A DNA stretch of 53,302 nt from Clostridia bacterium (GTDB lineage: Bacteria; Bacillota; Clostridia; Christensenellales; Pumilibacteraceae), in NCBI GenBank assembly GCA_022791055.1, contig JAAVYI010000033.1, forward strand, positions 1 to 53,302, read 5' to 3'. Below are positions 47,776 through 53,302 of the stretch, in pieces. Each line of letters starts with the position of its first letter. Positions within the stretch are counted from its first letter, which is position 1. Both the position numbers and the translations under genes were made by a program. The notes below the pieces were generated by a model that was not told where the DNA came from, searched no databases, and saw only the letters and a list, made by a program, of their open reading frames with translations.

Positions 47776-50700
47776 TTATAAAAAGAATTTTACGCCCGAC
47801 TCGAATATCTTCATATCGTACACGCAATCGTCGACGTTCTTCAACAAGTCCTTTCCGCTGCGTTCGCTGTGCCCCATTTTGCCGAAGATGCGGCCGTCGG
47901 CGCCGGTGATGCCTTCGATGCCGTATACGGAGCCGTTGGGATTAAACGGCGACAGCATGGTCGCGTTGCCGTCCATGTCGGCGTACTGGGTGGCGATCTG
48001 CCCCTGCGTGATCAATTTTTGCAGATTCTCGTCGTCGGCGATAAACTTGCCCTCGCCGTGCGAGACGGCAACGTTGTACACGTCCCCCACCTTGCAGCCC
48101 GACAGCCACGGCGAGAGGTTGGACGCGACGCGCACCTTGACGACGGTCGACACGTGGCGGCCGATATTGTTAAAGGTCAGCGTCGGCGAGCGGTCGGTCA
48201 TGTCACGCACTTCGCCGTAAGGCAACAATCCCAGTTTGACAAGCGCCTGGAACCCGTTGCAAATGCCGAGCGCCAAGCCGCCGCGCTTATACAGCAGCGC
48301 ATGAATGGCGTCGGCGATACGCGGGTTTTTAAAAGTCGCCGCGATGAACTTGCCGCTGCCGTCCGGCTCGTCGCCGCCCGAGAATCCGCCCGGGAACGCG
48401 ATGATCTGGCTGTTTGCAATGCGCTTGGCGATCTCCTCGACTGCCTGCTCGATGTCGGCCGGCGTGCGATTTTTGATAACGAAAATATCCGTTTTCGCGC
48501 CCGCGTCGATAAACTTGCGCGCGGTGTCGTACTCGCAGTTGGTGCCGGGGAACACCGGAATAAAGACGGTCGGTTGCACCTTGCTCTTTTTGCGCTTGAC
48601 GCCCGCTCCCGCCGTGTACGCGACGTTTTCGACAGCGCCGTCGGCGGCCGCGGTCATCGGATACACGCCGGCAAACGTAGACGTATACGCGTCGGCCGCG
48701 CGCTCGAGCGCCAATTCCTCGCCGCCCGAAACGATATATTCGTCGATCGACAGCGCTTTTAAGGTCGAGCCGATCTGAATGATCTTTCTCGAACAGGTGA
48801 TGCCCATAAACTCGAGGTCGTAGCCGACGAAGTTATCGGGGTCGGTTGTCGAAATGAGAATGTCGCCGAGCGACGGCGTAAAGTAGTCGGCCTTGACGCC
48901 GTTGAACGCAAAGCCCAACCCGTTGCCGAGACAGCTTTTGACGATCTCCGCCGCCGCGCCGCCCTGCTCGACCACGGTCGCGTAATCGACGTTGCCGCGC
49001 ACGGTCTCGCCGTACAGCAGTTTCAAAAATTCGGTCAGATATTCGTAGTCGGGTACGTTGTATTTATCGCGCTTGATGCGCACGCGGTATACGCGCTGAT
49101 CGGGACGCGCGAACACGTTGGTGATTAAGCTCTTGGCGTCGCCGATACCGAGCGCAAACGAAATGAGCGTCGGCGGTACGTCGAGCTTTTCAAACGAGCC
49201 GCTCATCGAGTCCTTGCCGCCGATCGCCGCCATATTGAAACCGAGCTGCGCGTTTAATGCGCCTAATAGCGCCGCCGTCGGCTTGCCCCACCGTTCGGGG
49301 TCGGTGCGTAACCGCTCGAAAAATTCCTGGAACGTCAAGCGGATCGACGAAAGCGGCACGCCGGTCACGGCCACTTTGACGACCGACAGCAGCACCGAAT
49401 ACAGCGCGCCGATAAAGCACCCTTCGTCCAGCAAAGCCGGATCGCAGCCGTAGGACGCGACCGTCGCGGTATCGGTATGTCCGTCGACCGGGATCTTGGC
49501 CGCCATAGCAGTGGGCGGCGTCAACTGATTTTTGCCGCCGAACGGCATGAGTACCGTACCCGCGCCGATCGTCGAGTCGAAAATTTCCGACAGCCCTTTT
49601 TGCGAACAGACGTTGTAATCGGAAAGGATTTTGCAAAGCAGTTCGGCATATTCGCCTTTATTATACAGCGCTTGTGCTTTAGCGCTCAAAGTATCGAAAT
49701 ATTCGGTCGTATTCTCTTTAATGGTGGCCGCCGCCGTTTGGCGCACGCCGTTGCTGTCGAGGAAACGCCGCGGCAGATCGACGATTAACTTGCCGCCGCA
49801 GTACATGCGCATACGCGCCGTATCGGTGACCGTCGCCACTTGCGTGGTCGCCAAATTTTCTTCGGCCGCAAGCGCTTGCATGGCCTCGACGTCGTTCTTG
49901 TCTACGACGACCGCCATACGCTCCTGCGATTCGGAGATCGCCAGTTCGGTCGCCGAAAGCCCCTCATACTTTTTGGGTACGCGGTCGAGATCGATGTCCA
50001 GTCCGGGCGAAAGCTCGCCGATCGCCACGCTGACGCCGCCCGCGCCGAAGTCGTTGCAACGCTTGATCAGCCGCGTGCAATGCGGGTTGCGGAACAGCCG
50101 CTGGATCTTGCGTTCGGTCAGCGGATTGCCCTTTTGCACTTCTGCGCCGCAGCGGTCGATACTCTCGATCGTGTGCGCCTTGCTCGAACCCGTCGCGCCG
50201 CCGCAACCGTCGCGGCCGGTCTCCCCGCCGATCAGCAGTACGACGTCGCCCGCCTCGGGAACGCTACGCACGACGTTTTCGGCCGGCGCCGCGCCGACGA
50301 CAAAGCCGGTTTCCAAACGCTTGGCCGCGTAACCGGGGTGATACATTTCATGCACGATACCGGTCGCCAAACCGATCTGATTGCCGTAGGACGAGAACCC
50401 TGCGGCCGCGGTTTTACTGATGACGCGCTGCGGCAGTTTGCCTTTCATCGTCTTTTCGACAGGCGCGTTGATGTCGCCCGCGCCGGTGATGCGCATCGAC
50501 TGATAGACGTAGCTACGCCCGGAGAGCGGGTCGCGGATCGCGCCGCCCAAACACGTTGCCGCGCCGCCGAACGGCTCGATCTCGGTCGGGTGGTTGTGCG
50601 TTTCGTTTTTGAACATAACGAGATAATCGCGCGGCTGCCCGTCGACGGTGATCGGCACCTTGATCGAACAGGCATTGATCTCCTCGGACTGGTCGAGGTT

Positions 50701-51543
50701 CTCTAGGTGTCCGCGGCTTTTGACCTCGCGCGCGCCGATGGTCGCCATGTCCATCAGCGACGGATATTTGTCCGGCCGCCCTTGGTGGTGCTTGTTGAAC
50801 AGCGCACGGTACTCGTTCAGCGTGTTCTCGATGACCGGCATATCGCTTTTGACCTTGATCTTTTCGAGGTGCGTCAAAAACGTCGTGTGGCGGCAATGGT
50901 CCGACCAGTATGTATCGATGACCTTGAGTTCTGTCACCGTCGGGTTGCGGCGCTCGCTTTTAAAGTGCGCCTGTACGAATAATAAGTCCTCGACGCTCAT
51001 CGCAAAACCCATTTGCGCATGATAGTCGGCGATACGGTTTTTGGGGAAATCGATAAACCCGTCGACCATGGCGGCAGGCTCGGGCGCGTCTACGGCGGGC
51101 GTCAGCGTCTTGGGCAACTCGAACGAACACAGCCGCGCCTCGACCGGGTTGACCAAATAGCTTTTGACCCGCGCCGTCTCGTCCTCGCTTAAGCCCTTGA
51201 CGGCGTACACCGTCGCCGTGCGGATCAGCGGACGCGCGCACACGCACAACAGCTGTACGCACTGGGCGGCGCTGTCCGCACGCTGGTCGTACTGCCCGGG
51301 CAGATACTCGATGCCGAAGTAATCGTAGCCGTCGGGCAGCGTCTCGAATACGCGGTCGACCGGCGGCTCGCTGAACACCGTACCGACGGCGCGCGCAAAA
51401 TCGGCATCGGAAAGTCCCTCGACGTCGTAGCGCAAAAATACGCGCAACGCTTCCGGCACGATCCCCAGTACGTTGCTAAGTTCCGACAGCGTTTTCTTCG
51501 CCGCCGATCCGTCTGTTTTCTCGACAAACAACCGTTTAATCAT
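47776..51543 (-). CDS. purL: phosphoribosylformylglycinamidine synthase, single chain
   Basis: A 1255-residue FGAM synthase, the fourth step of purine synthesis, which converts FGAR, ATP and glutamine to FGAM. I start it at MIKRLFVEK (51543); ATG at 51555 sits directly against the AAAGGA. The synthetase domain has HNHPTEIEPFGGAATCLGGA, GGETGRDGCGGATG and GGKDSMSGS. The C-terminal class I glutaminase has PGTNCEYDTARKF, FPGGFSGGDE and the catalytic Cys near 1095 in GICNGFQAL. This is the large fused form found in many Clostridia, so no PurQ/PurS are needed. It lies downstream of purD with element E between them. Confidence 0.95.
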   Translation of the reverse strand: MIKRLFVEKTDGSAAKKTLSELSNVLGIVPEALRVFLRYDVEGLSDADFARAVGTVFSEPPVDRVFETLPDGYDYFGIEYLPGQYDQRADSAAQCVQLLCVCARPLIRTATVYAVKGLSEDETARVKSYLVNPVEARLCSFELPKTLTPAVDAPEPAAMVDGFIDFPKNRIADYHAQMGFAMSVEDLLFVQAHFKSERRNPTVTELKVIDTYWSDHCRHTTFLTHLEKIKVKSDMPVIENTLNEYRALFNKHHQGRPDKYPSLMDMATIGAREVKSRGHLENLDQSEEINACSIKVPITVDGQPRDYLVMFKNETHNHPTEIEPFGGAATCLGGAIRDPLSGRSYVYQSMRITGAGDINAPVEKTMKGKLPQRVISKTAAAGFSSYGNQIGLATGIVHEMYHPGYAAKRLETGFVVGAAPAENVVRSVPEAGDVVLLIGGETGRDGCGGATGSSKAHTIESIDRCGAEVQKGNPLTERKIQRLFRNPHCTRLIKRCNDFGAGGVSVAIGELSPGLDIDLDRVPKKYEGLSATELAISESQERMAVVVDKNDVEAMQALAAEENLATTQVATVTDTARMRMYCGGKLIVDLPRRFLDSNGVRQTAAATIKENTTEYFDTLSAKAQALYNKGEYAELLCKILSDYNVCSQKGLSEIFDSTIGAGTVLMPFGGKNQLTPPTAMAAKIPVDGHTDTATVASYGCDPALLDEGCFIGALYSVLLSVVKVAVTGVPLSSIRLTFQEFFERLRTDPERWGKPTAALLGALNAQLGFNMAAIGGKDSMSGSFEKLDVPPTLISFALGIGDAKSLITNVFARPDQRVYRVRIKRDKYNVPDYEYLTEFLKLLYGETVRGNVDYATVVEQGGAAAEIVKSCLGNGLGFAFNGVKADYFTPSLGDILISTTDPDNFVGYDLEFMGITCSRKIIQIGSTLKALSIDEYIVSGGEELALERAADAYTSTFAGVYPMTAAADGAVENVAYTAGAGVKRKKSKVQPTVFIPVFPGTNCEYDTARKFIDAGAKTDIFVIKNRTPADIEQAVEEIAKRIANSQIIAFPGGFSGGDEPDGSGKFIAATFKNPRIADAIHALLYKRGGLALGICNGFQALVKLGLLPYGEVRDMTDRSPTLTFNNIGRHVSTVVKVRVASNLSPWLSGCKVGDVYNVAVSHGEGKFIADDENLQKLITQGQIATQYADMDGNATMLSPFNPNGSVYGIEGITGADGRIFGKMGHSERSGKDLLKNVDDCVYDMKIFESGVKFFL

Positions 51544-51606
51544 CGTCGTTTTCATTCCTTTTTCGGTTTTTGAAACCGAATTGTTATTGTAGTTTTGAAT
51601 CGTTAC

Positions 51607-51626
51607 GGCGGGAGCAAGCACCCGCC
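51607..51626 (-). repeat. short GC hairpin upstream of purL
   Basis: GGCGGG and CCCGCC pair around an eight-base loop. It is part of the leader between element E and the purL start. Confidence 0.4.
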
Positions 51627-51639
51627 CGAATGCTTATGT

Positions 51640-51674
51640 AAAGGCATAGACGCGGGCAATGCGCGCAAACGCCT
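51640..51674 (-). repeat. mini-hairpin abutting element E
   Basis: AAAGGC pairs with GCCTTT and shares its last bases with the outer stem of element E. On the minus strand it carries GTCTAT before GCCTTT, like the 3' internal loop of the full elements. It looks like a miniature or decayed copy. Confidence 0.4.
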
Positions 51675-51804
51675 TTGACGGCGAAGAGTGCGCTGTAGGG
51701 CGCCAACAGGGGGCGCGACAGACGAGGGCGCGTAGTCCCTTTCTACGTAACCGAATCGGTCGTGCCCACGTAGTCGGCCTACGGCGTGCTATACGCCGTC
51801 AAAG
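51671..51804 (-). repeat. stop-codon-anchored structured element, copy E (purD/purL)
   Basis: The outer stem CTTTGACGGCG/CGCCGTCAAAG is perfect, and its 5' arm contains the purD stop (TGA at 51801-51799). Next come the TATAGC / CTCTT internal loop, a stem (GCCGTAGG with CCTACAGC in the middle) and the TACGT/CTGTT loop. A stem GGGCACGACCGA/TCTGTCGCGCCC follows. The tip is TTACGTAG, AAAGGGA, CTACGCGCC, with GTAG/CTAC in place of the GTAC/GTAC of copies B, C and D. Confidence 0.65.
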
Positions 51805-53058
51805 TTTGCAAATGTCATGCCTATAAAACATTCCCTCAAACTCGACTTTTTCGATCGCTTTGTAGGCTTTTTCGCGCGCGGCCTCGAGGCTTGCGCCCAA
51901 TGCGGTCACACCTAAGACGCGGCCGCCGGATGTGACCAACGCATCGGCCGACATCGCCGTGCCGGCATGGAATACGATCGCATCGCCGACGTCGCCGATC
52001 GTGATCGGCAGTCCCTTTTTGTAGCTTTGCGGATAGCCGCCGCTTGCCGCGACTACGCACACGCACGCCTCGTCGGAAAAGCGCACCATCGCCGGGGTCA
52101 GTTTGCCGTCGATTACCGCCTCGAACACGTCGAAGAGGTCGCTCGTCATGCGCGGCAAAACCGCTTGCGTTTCGGGGTCGCCGAACCGCGCATTATATTC
52201 GAGTACGCGAATGTCGTCGCCGTCGATCATCAATCCGAAATACAGCACGCCCTTAAACGGCCGTCCCTCGGCGTTCATCGCCTCGACCGTCGGCACGATC
52301 ACGGTGTCGTATGCCTTTTTCGCCAACTCGTCGGTATACTTGCGCGACGGGCTGAACGCGCCCATGCCGCCGGTATTCAACCCCTTGTCGCCGTCGAGCG
52401 CGCGCTTGTGATCCTGGCTCGACGCCATCGGCACGACCGTCTTGCCGTCGCAGAAACACAGCACGGACACCTCGAACCCGGTCAAGAACTCTTCGACGAC
52501 AACCGAACTGCCGGCCGCACCGAACGCGCGGTCGAGCATGATCTCTTTCAGCCCCTCCTCGGCCTCCTCGCGCGTGTTGCAAATCAGCACGCCTTTCCCG
52601 AGCGCCAAGCCGTCGGCTTTTAACACGACGGGAATGCGGCAGTCCTTGATATAGGCGGCCGCAGTCTCGTAGTCGTCGAACGTCTCGTACTGCGCCGTCG
52701 GAATGCCGTACTTCTTCATCAGATTTTTGGAGAACACCTTGCTCGCCTCGATGATCGCCGCGGCTTTGTTCGGGCCGAACGCGCGACAGCCGCAGGCTTC
52801 CAAACGGTCGACCAGTCCCATGCTCAGCGGGTCGTCGGGCGCGACGACCGTCATATAAATATCGGGGTGCGCTTTGACGAAATCGACAATGGCGTCGAGG
52901 TCGGTCGCCTTGATCCCCGGGATACATTCGGCGATCCCCGCTAACCCCGCATTGCCGGGCAACGCATAAATTTTACCGACCTGCGCACTGCGCCGCAATT
53001 TCCACGCAATCGCATGTTCGCGGCCTCCGCCGCCGATGATACAAATGTTGTGTTTCAT
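51799..53058 (-). CDS. purD: phosphoribosylamine-glycine ligase
   Basis: A 419-residue GAR synthetase, the second step of purine synthesis, which joins phosphoribosylamine and glycine using ATP. The N-terminal IIGGGGREHAIAWKL and PGNAGLAG are diagnostic. The ATP-grasp domain has VVLKADGLALGKGVLI, EEFLTGFEVSVL, NTGGMGAFSP and NARFGDPETQAVLPR. Length is normal. AAGGA lies about 8 nt before the ATG. purL follows after element E. Other pur genes may lie beyond the right edge of the window. Confidence 0.96.
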   Translation of the reverse strand: MKHNICIIGGGGREHAIAWKLRRSAQVGKIYALPGNAGLAGIAECIPGIKATDLDAIVDFVKAHPDIYMTVVAPDDPLSMGLVDRLEACGCRAFGPNKAAAIIEASKVFSKNLMKKYGIPTAQYETFDDYETAAAYIKDCRIPVVLKADGLALGKGVLICNTREEAEEGLKEIMLDRAFGAAGSSVVVEEFLTGFEVSVLCFCDGKTVVPMASSQDHKRALDGDKGLNTGGMGAFSPSRKYTDELAKKAYDTVIVPTVEAMNAEGRPFKGVLYFGLMIDGDDIRVLEYNARFGDPETQAVLPRMTSDLFDVFEAVIDGKLTPAMVRFSDEACVCVVAASGGYPQSYKKGLPITIGDVGDAIVFHAGTAMSADALVTSGGRVLGVTALGASLEAAREKAYKAIEKVEFEGMFYRHDICKL

Positions 53059-53129
53059 ACAGTGTTCCTTATTATCCGTTCGGTATTTTCAATTTGACAG
53101 CATGCGCCGGCACAATAGACCGCACTACA

Positions 53130-53302
53130 GTTAAACTTTAAACGGTAGCGCGTGGCCGACCGTTTCCGTCGCTAGGCCGTGTAGAGTGGTGCGATAAGCC
53201 GCAACAGTTTGCGCGTGTGCGTAGGCGTGTAGTGTTAAGTTTTAAGCTCTAAACGGTGGAGACGGTGGTAGAGAGCGGGTTCTTTTCCGTCGCTAGGCCG
53301 TG
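53130..53302 (-). repeat. degenerate or truncated element copies upstream of purD
   Basis: TTTCCGTCGCTAGGCCGTG occurs at 53163-53181 and again at 53284-53302, 121 bp apart. AAACGGT-type half-sites recur in front of each (about 53140 and 53251). After the first copy comes AGAGTGGTGCGATAAG, then GCAACAG, closely matching the arm of element B (GAGTGGTGCGATAAGG, then CAACAG). The opposite arm is missing, so this is a partial copy. The window ends inside the second. Confidence 0.5.

Noticed and set aside
51671..51804. SECIS or other recoding signal at TGA stops
   Set aside because: The elements also follow TAG and TAA stops, and the upstream proteins end at their normal lengths, so read-through is not needed.
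53059..53302. Purine riboswitch upstream of purD
   Set aside because: I could not find the three-way junction core or the paired loops of the purine aptamer; the sequence resembles the dispersed element instead.

Overview
The window looks like a chromosomal segment of an uncultured, strictly anaerobic member of the Bacillota (Clostridia-like, probably gut-associated). The supporting signs are pyruvate:ferredoxin oxidoreductase, HPr kinase/phosphorylase (HprK), both GyrA/GyrB and ParC/ParE, a QueH-type queuosine enzyme, a single-chain PurL, many AGGAG-type ribosome binding sites and textbook sigma-A promoters with 17-bp spacers. Most of the DNA is GC-rich by eye. The first ~1.1 kb (a GNAT acetyltransferase and a small membrane protein) is strikingly AT-rich and may be acquired. 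I see no tRNA, rRNA, CRISPR array, transposase or phage gene.

Layout. 1-1254: two AT-rich genes. 1255-5906: topoisomerase IV (parE then parC, minus strand). 6113-10008: a lysophospholipase-like hydrolase, then on the plus strand a murG homologue and an exported propeller-like protein, then small minus-strand genes. 9805-17089: a run of minus-strand genes (MATE, queH, uvrC, HAD phosphatase, hprK, a second hydrolase, a membrane protein, a small protein), several with their own promoters. 17148-20132: SGNH hydrolase, condensation-type acyltransferase and zinc-ribbon membrane protein. 20391-25107: gyrB-gyrA. 25606-30480: nifJ and two lipoproteins (plus strand). 30575-37982: GH31 glycosidase and Ig-like lipoprotein, divergent from an AraC-type regulator. 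38124-43955: a multistep phosphorelay (hybrid kinase, REC/HD-GYP/GGDEF regulator, Hpt protein) and a small coiled-coil protein. 44147-45613: a J-domain/Sel1 protein. 45721-53058: purD, purL and a YgiQ-type radical SAM protein.

The most unusual feature is a family of long, structured intergenic elements. I count five good copies: parE/parC, acyltransferase/zinc-ribbon protein, after gyrA, gyrB/gyrA and purD/purL. Degenerate or miniature relatives lie beside them and upstream of purD. Each folds into one long interrupted hairpin of about 125-135 nt (about 215 nt in the parE/parC copy). Every copy starts at, or within 3 nt of, the stop codon of the gene before it, in the same orientation. Stem sequences differ between copies but stay paired. 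The loops are conserved: ATATA-like opposite TCTCT, TACGT opposite CTGTT, and a tip built on GTAC/GTAC or GTAG/CTAC. This pattern of conserved loops and compensating stems suggests a structured RNA, or a palindromic mobile element that targets stop codons. I do not recognise it as a described family.

A second pattern is promoter placement. Three minus-strand genes (membrane protein at 10625, HAD phosphatase at 13353, queH at 15716) have a TTGnnn / 17 bp / TATACT promoter whose -10 box ends exactly 6 nt before the ATG, with the -35 box touching the stop codon of the gene before. These look like leaderless transcripts that restart transcription inside a gene run. The GH31 and AraC genes have overlapping back-to-back promoters, which suggests local control of a glycan-use locus.
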